Of a DNA stretch of 27,859 nucleotides, positions 1 to 10,600 are shown one piece after another. This DNA is from Poteriospumella lacustris (Eukaryota > Sar > Chrysophyceae > Chromulinales > Dinobryaceae). The DNA is taken from positions 273,884-301,742 of the forward strand of contig SMOI01000007.1 of NCBI GenBank assembly GCA_008000375.1, written 5' to 3'. Within the stretch, counting starts at the first letter, position 1, and each line of letters begins with the position of its first letter. Under the pieces are notes generated by a model, which was not told the DNA's origin, ran no database searches, and saw nothing but the letters and a program-made list of their open reading frames with translations. Made by a program: the position numbers and the translations under genes.

Positions 1-2940
1 TTGTTTCGAACGCAGCAACGACTGGGGCGTGATGGTGGGTGTAAGCGACGAGGAAGTGCAAATGTATGAGAGGTGAGAGGGGCAACAAAGAAATGCAGCA
101 GTAACCGAAAGAGAGGACTACCATGCCAGCACGGAAGAGGAGAGTTAAAACCAATGCGCAACAGGTTCAAACAGAGACAAACGGCCATCAGCTCCACTTG
201 GGTGCGAGGCGATGGGAGGAAGCAACGATGTTGAGAGACACGGCACGTGTGTGCGCGACATATGGAATGCAGAAGCAGTTGGCCGACCACCAACCGCACA
301 AAAGAAATTACGTCGTCAACTACAACACTGTTCATGAGAGGGTGTGGCAGTACTTCATCACTGAGCAACGGACAGGATGACGCGACAGCACAAATACAAG
401 GAAAGGTATCTGTGTGAAGCCAAAAGCTCAAATCAAAATGTGGAGACAAGAAATTGACAAAACAAAAAATAGAAAAAGAGGAAGAACAAAGATACGGCGA
501 ACGCCGACGTGGGACAGTGGTAGTTGTTGGAATAATGGCGTTGGTTGTGGATGTTGTTGAGCGGGGTGTTGACGTAAAAAAGAAGAGAAACAAGTAGATG
601 TGTGTGTGGGGGGGGTAGAAGGTACAGCAACGAAGTTGAAAAGGGGCAAGGAAGACGTACGGTAGGGTTACAGAAAGTAGTCAACGAGCACATCAAAACA
701 TGCGACGAAGGTTGAGTCGAAATCGCTTGGGAGAAAGAAAGACCGACAGAGACAGAAAGAAAGGGGCAGAAAGAAAAGGGAAGAAAGAGCCAGAGACATG
801 AAATGAAGGGTTAGGGAGGGAAGAGACGGAAGAGAAGGAAGGGACAAGGGACGACCACGCAGTCCCTTCCTCGCAGAGTCAAGACGATGACGACGGGCAA
901 GTGTGCAAAACAGACAGTGGGCAGGCAATTGTGTTCTGGTTGTGTTTCGAGGAGGATATCGAGTACTCAGATGATGACTTCATAATAATGGCACCGGCAC
1001 ACATATATAGTACACACCTTTCGACCAGCGACGGTGGTCGTGTTTGCTTCGTTTTTTTAAAATTGTTTCTGATTTCGATTCAATTTTTCGTTTCAATTTA
1101 ATTCAGATGCAAAGGTCCCCCAGCCCATCCGACAATGGGAAGTGGAGTATCAATGCACCATCACAGAAGGAACAGGGGAGGGACATGGGGAAGTGGAGTT
1201 GATCGCAACAATGACTGGGGGAAGAAGAGGTGAGAAGAAGGAGGAGGGAACGGCGGAGAAAAAAGCTAGCGACACAGACAGACAAGACGACGCGTTTGGG
1301 CGCAGAGAAATACACGAACAGCAGCAACAACACAGGTGCGTGTGCGGGTGGGAGGACACTCAATCCACGGAAAAGCAATTCCTGGAACACTAATCGATAC
1401 ACGATACACGATACACACCTCTGGAGATGAGATAACCAACAATACATACGGGAGAGAAGTACAAAAACAAATGAGAGGGTCGCCGACCAACAGACATAGC
1501 CCAGGAATTGGGCACAAAGGGGGATTCTTTAGTGTTTGTATGGTTTTCTTCTAAAGAGATCGAACGCATCGAGTGGGGGTAGTGGGGTCGATAAATGCTT
1601 GTAAAGCCACTACCACCACTGCTGCTGCAGCAGCAACGACAACAACAACAAAAAAGCAAGGTCTAGAACGAATGAGGAATGACTTCATATATGTATATAT
1701 AGGTGAGTGGGGTGGGGGAGGGGAGTGAGAAGGGAATAGAGAACGAGAGACAGAACCAATGATCGTATGAGGTCTAAAATTCTGTCGAATAGCCGGGCAG
1801 AGCAGGGTAGGAGGTAGTAGCAAGTCGAAAACTGGCTATAACGACAACATGCTGATGGGGGAGAGACTGAAATGACTTGTGACGACGATATACCGCGACG
1901 ATTTTGATAACCATTCGTCGTCGACTGCATTACGCGGGGAACACACACGTGAGCGACGCGATACCTCTCACATCGGATGACTTATCGACAGGCAATACTC
2001 TTGGCCATGAGAAGATTCATCCGGATGCAGTTGGATGGTCCTCGTGCGGTGTGGATCCCCTTCCTTGAGCGCAGGAGTCGACCAACGTTTGGAGAAAAAA
2101 AGCTCAACGAATAAACAGACGATCAAGGATTGGTTGGCAAGCAAAAAGAGACATACGCAAACGAATTGTACTACAAAGAGATATGTGGGGATGGGGGGCG
2201 TTGACACCGATGTACAAAACCTTCCACGCAAGCAACGCGACGCATGCTGATATATCAAAAGAGGCACGAGGCCCGCCAACAGTTGAGCCAGGTGGTTGTC
2301 CACTTGGAGACAGAAAGGGAGAGAGAGGAGGGAGGTGATGATATATGATGCTCATGACGAATCGGCACATACAATATGCGTCAACGCATGATGAAGGAAC
2401 AAAATACATGTCTTCGGTGTGGCAACCCAGATGAAGAACCGAATGTTCGCTGACAGACAGACAGGCAAACAGGCGCGCGTTGAACATTGATTGACACAAC
2501 ACACACAAACAAACATACTCTCGGAGAGGAAAATGATAGAACCGCGCATTACCCGTCACAGAGAAAATGCGGAGGTCGATTTGACCGCACACAAAGCAAC
2601 AAATGTGAAACACAAGAAACACGCAAAGGAGACAATACAATGATACACGGGGGGGGGAGGTCCTTGTCGTTTTCCAGATCAAAATAAAAAATTCACCGGT
2701 GGATATCTCAAAGGAAATGAATGTATCACGCCTCCCTTGTAGATAGAGAGAGAAAGAGAAAAGAAGCTGCATATATGGTCTAATCGACGAAAGAATGACC
2801 GAAACAATCCAGCCCATCTAAAGGTGTGAAAGGGGAAAGCTTTGAAGCGAACGATCGATGATGACATTGATAGAAGTGAATCGGCTAGGGATCCCAAGAC
2901 CAATGGGGGACAAAAAACAGCTTCCGATAGCGCTACTTCA
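1..2940. other. Gene-poor, purine-rich intergenic region
   Basis: I see no convincing gene here. The plus strand is strongly purine-rich, with long GA/GGAA runs (for example 720-860 and 1190-1270), a G run near 2649-2658, CAG/CAA triplet runs near 1620-1655, three copies of a 7-bp ACGATAC-like unit near 1395-1416 and an AT-rich tract near 1686-1701. Open frames on either strand translate to Cys/Phe/Leu/Ser-rich or Lys/Arg/Glu-rich strings, as expected from skewed base composition rather than from a protein. The stretch lies downstream of the minus-strand PSP1 gene, so part of it may be that gene's 3' UTR. Confidence 0.6.
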
Positions 2941-2952
2941 CTTTAGCCTCGT

Positions 2953-4860
2953 TTAGAACGAAGGGCGAGGTGCCCCCACGGCAAACTGCTGGGGAGTCGG
3001 CGATGGTCCAAACGAATGACCAGGAGGAAGCTTCGAATTGTTGTAGCCATGCGATCCAATATTGGCGGAGGAAGACGAGGAATACAGGTACCGTGCTTCG
3101 TGCGGTTGAAAACCGTGCGGTTGAACGATATCATGAGAGGCCATGCGTGGAGACGGCTGATGCGCCGGATAGGACTCCAGAGGAGGTGACCATTCGTGCG
3201 GACGACCAGGATACGAGAGCTTGTTATTCAAGGGCAATCGTTGATGCTGATGCTGATGCTGATTGCGAGTCTGTTCGGTTGGACCACGATAGGCAGTCAT
3301 TCGAGGGGGCTGAGACTGAGGCTGAGGCTGAGCTTGAGCCTGAGGCAAAGCAGCAGGAGCATCCAGAACCGTGTGCATGCCAGTCATCAAGGCAATCGCC
3401 GCATTGTCATCGTAGACATAACCCAACAACGAAAACGACGACCCTGAACGATCAGAACGAGCCATCAAATGGTGAGGGTCCTTCTTCATCCAGATTCTCG
3501 TCTTAAACAACGAAAACATATCACGCACGTAATCACGGAAGTCCACACGCGCATCCGACGAATAAAACACTGTCAATTTGTGCCCATCAAACTGATAGTC
3601 CGCATCCGTGATGGTCAAAGGCAAACGATAAGTATTCGTTGCCAAATCGCGAGCAGCCTATATGTACACACAAGAAGAAGAAGGAGAGCCACAAGGTCAG
3701 CACACTACTGATGACGAATGACGAACAAACCAAGGGTTTTTGTGCGTCAATTTAAGCTGCACAAAATAATGGACACCGCCTAAACCGACGCCAAAAAACC
3801 CCTCGACTATCACCGTCCACCGGTAATGTCACGTACCTTCACGACTGTTTCTTCGTTTCGATACTTTTTCGGCAACTGTTGACGTTCCGCCAAAGTGGCA
3901 ACTCTCAAGATGGTGCCAATGATCGAATCTTCTTCTTGAATGTTGGATTTGGTGGACATCGTCAAGCGACGGTCAATGAACTCCTGCATGTTCATGACGG
4001 CCGTGACGATACCCATGTCTTCACCTCTATCCGCAGCGACAATGACAAAGTCACCGCGCACAACGTTGAGCAGTGGCGTCGCAGGTGATTGGGTTGACGG
4101 CAAGGTGAAGAATCGAACGTATCGTTTGAACTGGACTTGGTACATCATACGAGAGGAATTGTTGGACGGAATCGGTGCCATATTCGCTGAATGCGATGTT
4201 TGCGCCGCGTGATGAGATGCAAGCATATTCGATGTGCTCTTGCTATACTCTAATTGACCAGGCAATTGGCTTGGAAGTGGGGGCAAGGGGCTGCGGTCGG
4301 GATATTCGGTTCTTCCCTGTGCCTTTCCCAGCAATTGCAAATGATAAGCAGCTTTTTCTTCCATGAGGCGGCGTTGTTGAGCAAGTCGTTGGGATCGAAA
4401 TACTTCTTGCGGCTACGATTATGAAAGTGTTTGAGTCAGTCAGATGGACGGGAGGTGGCATGGAGTCACTGTGCGCGCTTACATGATGGCCATCGCCGTG
4501 AGAGCTTCCTGGACGTAAGGTCATATTACTTCCTTCCGCATACAGAAAATCTGCGCTTGACGATGGACGAATATGCCAAGAGTCGCCGCTGTTTGTTTGG
4601 CTGGAAGAGCTCAGAGAGTGATCAGCAGATGACGCCAAATGGTCACCACTGTCTTCGAACAAGCTCAAATGTGAGAATTGTTCCGAACCCTGCATATTGC
4701 CATGGGATGAATGAAACCCGTTCATGCCGATTTGTGATACGGAGTGATTATCCGCAATGGAAGGACGATGTAGGTTGGACACAGGTTCAGGTCGTTCCTT
4801 TCCTGTCTGAAACATGGACGAAAACTGTGCCTGCTCGTACTTACTGAAAAGCTCTGTCAT
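2953..4860 (-). CDS. PSP1 C-terminal-domain protein, three coding exons
   Basis: Exons read on the minus strand as 4860-4483, 4412-3837 and 3657-2953, giving 552 residues. Both introns (70 and 179 nt) are phase 0, with donors GTAAGC and GTACGT and acceptors CGTAG and TATAG. The joined frame restores a complete PSP1 conserved region at about residues 217-375: GDFVIVAADRGEDMG, then across the second intron YQFDGHKLTVFYSSDARVDFR and KTRIWM. This matches the fold known from bacterial and yeast PSP1 proteins. The N-terminal 210 residues are Ser/His-rich and look disordered. The C-terminal 170 are Gln/Pro/His-rich with a QHQHQHQ run and no known fold. In yeast, PSP1 was found as a suppressor of DNA polymerase mutants and is tied to RNA-granule biology; bacterial members act with RNases. 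The role here is inferred only at that level. The start is the first ATG after a 5' UTR intron. A GTAAGT lies a few codons inside the frame (TTCA|GTAAGT), so an alternative splice is possible. Confidence 0.85.
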
Positions 4861-4861
4861 T

Positions 4862-5031
4862 CTGTTCAAGAGCACAAGAGCGAGAAAAGGAATGAAAGGA
4901 AAGTGGATAGAGCTTGAGGAAAGAGTGTTGTGAATCTCCTGTTCAACAGGTTTGTTCACTTGCACTTCAGTTGGGACTTGGCAGCACGTCACCGAAAACA
5001 CAACTTTTCTCGGTTTCATCGCTAAACTTAC
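4862..5031 (-). other. Probable 5' UTR intron of the PSP1 gene
   Basis: On the minus strand a strong donor (GAAG|GTAAGTTT) is followed 170 nt later by an acceptor (TTGAACAG) that ends one base before the start ATG of the PSP1 gene. The upstream exon would end at 5032 and lie in the 340-bp divergent space shared with the PH-domain gene at 5371. A 70-codon ATG frame (5063-5275, minus) lies in this leader. It could be an upstream ORF, or the transcript may start downstream of it. Confidence 0.6.
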
Positions 5032-5370
5032 CTTCAAATAAAAATGTTGCCACTACCTTCTTCTACCTTGGAAATTTCCGCACACTGTAATAAATTTCTT
5101 TGGCAACGTAGTGGCGGTAGTGACACAGTAGTTTGAGGGTGTGCGGTTTAGTTTGGGTCATTTGGGGAAGGCCGTTTTGTTTGGGGATGTGGGGCGCGTG
5201 GACGAAGGAGTGCGGAGTGGCAAAATCTGTTTCCTCTCCGAACTTTTGTTGGCTCTTGGCAAGATTACAGATCATAATATTCCTAAGGCTCGTTGATCAA
5301 CGAATTGTCTTTACTTTTTTTTATTGAATCACAATTTAATTGACCTTCCTTCTTGATCCTGCCATTGAAC
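5032..5370. promoter_or_regulatory. Divergent intergenic promoter region
   Basis: This short space separates two genes transcribed away from each other: the PSP1 gene on the minus strand and the PH-domain gene on the plus strand. It must contain both start sites, and the proposed PSP1 leader exon takes up its left side. A T-rich tract (TACTTTTTTTTATTG) lies about 60 bp before the plus-strand ATG. I recognise no specific core-promoter motif. Confidence 0.45.
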
Positions 5371-5919
5371 ATGTCGAACTTGTCTGCCGATTACAAATAT
5401 TCCGACTTCGATGTTTTCGGTGGATGCTGTTACCTCACCTGCTTGGCAGGACCGTACTCCGTTCTGTGTTTCCCATGCATGTATATGCGTATGACTTCGC
5501 AAGAAGTCGAGTTCGTTGGGAACCGTTTGCACTTTCGCTATGACTGCTGTATTGCCAAAGAGGATAAACTCATTCCGCTCGATCGCATTCAGGACGCCAA
5601 CATCGCTGCCAACTTTTGCTCTCGCCTATGCGGCGTATCCATTTTGAGCATTCAAACGGCGAACGGATCGCCCACTCCCGAAGCTCTCATCATTGCTCCA
5701 AGAGATGCAGAAGGTCTTCGCTCGATGATCATGGACCGCAGAGATCAGTTGGTAGGCGCTGGCACTTCTTCCGGATTGGACGGTCCGGTGATGAATCAAG
5801 TTCATGCCGGAGGAGTGCAATCGACGCAGCAGCTAGGAGAGATTCGCAATGTGCTGGAGCGCATTGAGAGATTGGTGGAAAAGGGAGTCGACAAGTTCGA
5901 GCCCATGGAGGTCAAATAA
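5371..5919 (+). CDS. Small bacterial-type PH-domain protein, copy 1
   Basis: This gene encodes 182 residues with no intron in the coding part. The start chosen is the first ATG (5371), which aligns with the second copy. Residues about 14-38 are a Cys-rich hydrophobic stretch (GGCCYLTC, then CFPCMYMRM) likely to attach the protein to a membrane, possibly with lipidated cysteines. Residues about 42-125 resemble the bPH_2 domain of bacterial YdbS-like membrane proteins: VGNRLHFRYDC, KEDKLIPLDRIQDANI, LSIQTANGS and LIIAPRDAEGLRSMI. Proteins of this shape occur in many protists. The C-terminal 40 residues (LGEIRNVLERIERLVEKGV) form a probable amphipathic helix or coiled coil. The function is unknown; binding at a membrane surface is the likely role. 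It is a tandem paralogue of 6372-6914. Confidence 0.88.
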   Translation: MSNLSADYKYSDFDVFGGCCYLTCLAGPYSVLCFPCMYMRMTSQEVEFVGNRLHFRYDCCIAKEDKLIPLDRIQDANIAANFCSRLCGVSILSIQTANGSPTPEALIIAPRDAEGLRSMIMDRRDQLVGAGTSSGLDGPVMNQVHAGGVQSTQQLGEIRNVLERIERLVEKGVDKFEPMEVK

Positions 5920-6371
5920 AGCATATATGGTGTATTCTTTTTCATTATACCTTTCGTGGCTCATTTTCGGCCATTGGAACCATTGCTCTTTGTGTTGCGT
6001 AATACCTACACTTTTTTTATATTTAGACTTTTAGACTTCGCTACTAACTTAGTTCACAATCAATTTGACAACAAGCCGTTTCCTACAGTTCGTTCGTTGT
6101 GCTGAAATTATCTTTTTTTCATCAAAATGTAAGGAATGTAAAGAAATAGACGATTGTGTCCTTCAAAGACAGACCCTATTCTACATTTACTGTGCCACGT
6201 CAGGATTGAGGTCACTGGGTCACTGGTCACCCAAGCACTCAAGGTTTGTGACTTTCTGGGTGATGGTTGGTCATGTCTCATCTCTCATCTCTCATCTCTC
6301 TTCTCTTTTTACAGCACGAAGCTAAATACTTGTGACCGACGTCAATCATAATCCTTCGATCAATAATCACC
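5920..6371 (+). other. Spacer between the two PH-domain genes
   Basis: This AT-rich spacer holds the 3' flank of copy 1 and the leader of copy 2. A TTAGACTTTTAGACTT direct repeat lies near 6024-6039, and part of it recurs behind copy 2. Near 6276-6300 there are four TCTCA/TCATCTC-type repeats merging into a pyrimidine tract that ends in TTTTTACAG (6306-6314). That reads as a splice acceptor for a leader intron of copy 2; a possible donor GTAAGG lies at 6129. The intron is a suggestion only. Confidence 0.4.
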
Positions 6372-6914
6372 ATGGAACCCACAGAAAGATATTCTGACTT
6401 CGATGTTTTCGGTGGATGCTGCTACCTCACCTGCATTACGGGGCCGTATGCCCTGTTGTTTGCTCCATGCATTTACTTGCGTATGACCACGCAAGAAGTC
6501 GAGTTCGTTGGGAACCGTTTGCACTTTCGCTATGACTGTTGTTGCATGAAAGAGGATAAGCTCATTCCGCTCGATCGCATTCAGGACGCCAACATCGGCG
6601 CCAACTTCTGCTCTCGGCTTTGTGGCGTATCCATTTTGAGCATTCAAACGGCGAACGGATCACCCACTCCTGAAGCGACTATCATTGCTCCAAGAGATGC
6701 TGAAGGTCTTCGCTCGATGATCATGGACCGCAGAGATCAGTTGGTGGGCGCTGGCACTTCTTCCGGATTGGACGACGTCCACGGCAGACTTGCCCCTACG
6801 TTTGGAGGCGTGCAATCAACGCAGCAGCTAGGAGAGATTCGCAATGTGCTGGAGCGCATCGAGAGATTGGTGGAAAAGGGAGTCGACAAGTTCGAGCCCA
6901 TGGAGGTCAAATGA
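6372..6914 (+). CDS. Small bacterial-type PH-domain protein, copy 2
   Basis: This 180-residue protein starts at an ATG in a good eukaryotic context (ACCATGG). It has the same plan as copy 1: a Cys-rich hydrophobic N-terminus (GGCCYLTCITGPYALLF), a bPH_2-like domain (KEDKLIPLDRIQDANIGAN) and a C-terminal amphipathic helix. From about codon 37 to the stop the DNA is nearly identical to copy 1, third codon positions included. The N-terminal codons, a short linker patch (DVHGRLAPTFGG replacing GPVMNQVHAGG) and the flanks have diverged. This fits a tandem duplicate homogenised by gene conversion. The function is unknown, and the two copies may form a hetero-oligomer as many membrane PH proteins do. 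Confidence 0.88.
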   Translation: MEPTERYSDFDVFGGCCYLTCITGPYALLFAPCIYLRMTTQEVEFVGNRLHFRYDCCCMKEDKLIPLDRIQDANIGANFCSRLCGVSILSIQTANGSPTPEATIIAPRDAEGLRSMIMDRRDQLVGAGTSSGLDDVHGRLAPTFGGVQSTQQLGEIRNVLERIERLVEKGVDKFEPMEVK

Positions 6915-7252
6915 TTTCATTTGCATCCGTTCATTACTCACCTGTTGTAGGATCATAAACAGTCTTGTGCTTTTTGTTTCCTTCGCCGTACCATTTACCC
7001 ATTATATCGTTCATGCATTATCGGTCATTTTTTATACTTTTAGACTTTACGACTCTGATTAAAACCAAGAAATATCTGGTGTTCACCACATCACATCGTC
7101 CTGTAGACAATGCCAACCGACTGACAACATCGATAGCATCTGATCCCTTTCTCACTTACTCTGACTCAGTCAAATAATCTAACGTTTTCGTAATGTAGAC
7201 TTCATTCAAGGCAGCAATAGACGCAACACAAATCCGTCAGAACGATACATAG

Positions 7253-7338
7253 CAATGTTCGAAGAATCAGTGTCAGATACAGTGTATAACGACATAACAA
7301 GCAAAATCGAACATTGAAGTACATAATTGACACTGATT
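7253..7338. repeat. Interleaved pair of perfect inverted repeats
   Basis: CAATGTTCGA (7253-7262) has its exact reverse complement TCGAACATTG at 7307-7316. AATCAGTGTCA (7265-7275) has its exact reverse complement TGACACTGATT at 7328-7338. The arms are in the order A, B, A', B', so both hairpins cannot form as simple nested stems. The layout could give a pseudoknot if transcribed, or it may be a scar of an inverted duplication. Confidence 0.6.
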
Positions 7339-7367
7339 GACTGATAGTCTCTTCATATTTTACATGC

Positions 7368-7559
7368 CTATTTGTCCCAGATAGTGAAGGCGTTGACAGC
7401 CGTTTCGAAGAGCAGTTCCGTGTTCATATAATCAATCAACGTGACGATTCCAGACAGATTGATTGCCTTGACTGACCCTGTTGATTTCATAAACTTAATG
7501 AAACTTGCATGGGCCGTGAATGACAATACGATGACACCCACTTCTGCGGACAAGTCGCT
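7368..7559 (-). pseudogene. Orphan exon-like fragment, possibly armadillo/HEAT-like
   Basis: A minus-strand frame of about 63 codons ends in TAG and has a protein-like composition unlike the skewed noncoding frames around it: VGVIVLSFTAHASFIKFM, then IVTLIDYMNTELLFETAVNA. The pattern of hydrophobic helices weakly recalls one or two armadillo-type repeats. It has no ATG at its upstream end; the frame there begins just after CGACTAG, which could be a splice acceptor. Any upstream exon would have to lie antisense to the gene starting at 7610, so a truncated relic of a gene is more likely than a live exon. The fold assignment is a guess. Confidence 0.35.
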
Positions 7560-7609
7560 CTAGTCGCCCAAAAATTCAGAATTTCGTTACTTTTCTATAT
7601 GAGGGAAAG

Positions 7610-10600
7610 ATGGGTGACGCAATGGATCAACAACAACAAGACACGTTCGCGCAGTTGAACCATTTGGCCCAATTCCATATTCGGGATATCACCAGGCCAT
7701 TAACGCTTACTGAACAAGAATCCTTAGCCAATAAATTGGTGCAACAAATCGTTCAAGAAGAGCGTGCCAAACGAGTACAGCTTCAATTGCCCAAACACCT
7801 CGATGAAGTCCGCAAAATGGTTGACCCCGCGGGAAAAGTGCAGAGTAAGCTACCTGTCTTTTCTCAGCTCAGTCCTCGTACGAGGCGGAAATTAGCAGCT
7901 TTGCCAAAGCCTAATGAATACGAACAGCAACAAGTACGTGCATTGGAACGACAGAGTAAGGAAGTCGGTGGGAAAGCTATCTACGAGCACATCCACAATC
8001 CACGGCAATTCGTCGAACTGGAAAGAGAAGTTCTTCACAAAGATGCTTCTGAAATGACGAATCCTCAACTGATTCCGAATGTCATTGACAAGCGAAACGT
8101 CACCAAATTGACGACGAAATACTACGAGGACGCCGAAAAGTACAAGCGGCGGAAAGATGATCAAAACAAGCAGTTAGAACGTCTCTTCGGTGAGCACAAA
8201 CCAGTGCATGGACACGAGCTAATGACAGAGGAGACAGTCGGTATGTCACCGGCGAGTAAGCCGTCTACGGCGGTGCATCATCAGCTGTCGAGTAGGACGT
8301 TGTCGTCGTCGGGTATGGGCCCGCTTCATCGTGGAAGCAGCAGTACCGGGAAGCGGACAATATCGCCATCTTCATCAGAGAAAGCTATGCCTAGCCCGAT
8401 CAACGACGCCGCCGCCACCAAATCGACTGGGATACATTCGCTCACCGACGTGGCCTCGGCACTGCTAAAGGCGTCGTCGTCGATGGCCGTATCGATCGCC
8501 AGCAACGAACGCAAAGCCACGACCGCGTCGTTGTCATCGTCGTCGAAGGGCAACAAAGCCAAAGCCAATGAGAAACTGCTCTCCTCGACCATGCCCGTCA
8601 AGTTGCTTCCGCCGTTGCAAAGCGCGACGCCTCCCGCCGCGATGTCACCGTTTGGCTCGCCGAAACCACTTCATTCCTCGTCGCTACATGCGCTCTCCCT
8701 GGGCGACTATTCTCCTCTGCGACCAGTGACCTCGTCTTCATCCTCCTCACTGTATCTCGCAGATCCGAAGGCCGAGGACATACGTCTACCCACCGCGGCC
8801 ACCGGTCAATGGCTCTATCCACAGCAACAGCAACAGCAACTGAAAGAACGCGACTATCTCAACGAGTTCTCGGCCAAGGTGAAAGATGAAATGGGCATCG
8901 ATCTCAATGCGAAATACAACCGGTTGCGCAAGTTCCGCCAATGTTTGCAAGTGCTGCTGTTGCACATGATGCATTGTCGGCAACGAGCCGCCTTCGTCAA
9001 ATGGTGGGACGTGACGTTGATGTTGCGCAAACGCGTCATGCGCACCGCCGCGTCTCGTATCTATCGCGCCTTGCATTCCGGTATCTTGTGGCGTAAACAA
9101 CAAGAACAGGCTCGCTACGAAGCCCTTCAACAAGCGGATCAAGAGCGACGAGAGAAAGCGAACCGTGCGTTCGTCTTCCGCAACGCCTCGGTGATCACAC
9201 GGTCGATTCGTCGGTACGTCAAACGGAAACGTCTCTGGCGGTTGATTTCAATGCGACGGGCCGCGACGCACATTCAACGGATCTATCGGGGTTGGTGTGG
9301 ACGTCGTCGGTTCCAACGATTGTGGCAAGCGTATCTACGGCGCAAGTTGGCGGTCATTCGTATTCAATGTCTCGTACGCATGCGCTTGGCCCATCGTCGC
9401 GTGGTCCTGTTGCGGAAGATGTCCTTTGTCGATCATTGGCTACACACGTTAGCAGCCAAGACCGAGACCTATCGTCATCTCTTCTTAGAACAAGGCGCAG
9501 CCTCGTATATCGCGCGTGCCTACCGGAATCATTTGATCGTGCGTCGCTTGCAGCGCTTGGTCTATTGGAACCACATCGCCAAATCGGTCGTCATTCAACG
9601 TGTCTACCGTGGATACCGCGTACGGAAAGTCTTTCGGAAACGCTTGACCTTGTACCGTGCCCATTTGCAACGTCAAGAAGAAGCCTCCGTCGTCATCCAA
9701 CGCTACATACGACGTTGGCTCGCAGAGCTGTATGCTGATGGGCTGTATACCGAACGTCAAGCGGCGAAAGACGCGCGGTATCAAGAGAAACTGTGGCGAT
9801 TGGCGAAGGGTGTGTCGTTGGGCAAGAAATTAAAAGTCTTGCGACGGAAGCTGTGGCTACGCACGCGGATCCACAAGATGTGGTACCTGCATCAACAAGC
9901 GATCCGCATTCAACGGATCTGGCGGGGCCACCATGGGCGCGTCCGCATGTGGTTTGTCCGGGTACATCATCGGGTGGCGTATTGGGCACGCATTCATCAA
10001 CGACGTATGCAGGCGGCGTTGCGGATTCAGACGCGGTATCGTGGGTATTTAACCCGTCGGCGCCATCGGCAGCGATTGTTGTTAAACAACGTCGTCCGGG
10101 TCCAATGCGCCTTCCGGATGTACCGCGCACGGAGTCGTACGCGTCATTTGAAGTTCATCCATGCCCAAGCCCGGAAACTGACGCACATGTTCCGTCGCTT
10201 GGTGCACAAGCATCGCTTTCATTTGAAATTCATGCGGCAACAGTTGTTGGCGGAGAAGATCGTCGTCATTCAAGCGTTGATGCGTCGGGCCTTGGCCGTC
10301 CGCCGGGTCGATCGTTGGCGCACGCGACAACGACGTACCCACGAACTGTCGATGTCGGCGCGATGCCACATTGTGCATCTGTTGGCGGGCATTCAATGTC
10401 GCTTGTTGCACGACACGATCACCAAGCCCATGACCCAGCGGTATTACGCGGTCTCCCGTCAAGAATGTCTCTGTTTGGGTCCGTTGCAAGCGATCTTTGT
10501 CCTGGGCTTCTGTCATGGCAACCGATTGCGGACGGAGCCGAAGTTGTTGCCGACCCACCGCGTCGACAGTGCCTCGTTTGTCAAGTTTTGCATGCGCATC

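Larger units (their letters stand above)
6915..7609. other. Intergenic spacer before the giant IQ-motif gene
   Basis: This AT-rich spacer contains the 3' flank of PH copy 2 (with TATACTTTTAGACTT near 7034), a pair of interleaved inverted repeats at 7253-7338, a minus-strand orphan exon-like frame at 7368-7559, and the promoter and leader of the gene that starts at 7610. Confidence 0.6.

Noticed and set aside
123-380. An 85-codon plus-strand frame with an ATG start
   Set aside because: The composition matches the surrounding purine-rich noncoding DNA. There is no domain, no coding context and no sign of conservation.
2104-2817. A 237-codon minus-strand frame
   Set aside because: The translation is Cys/Phe/Leu/Ser-rich, as expected from purine-skewed noncoding DNA. 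It has no domain and no supporting exon context.
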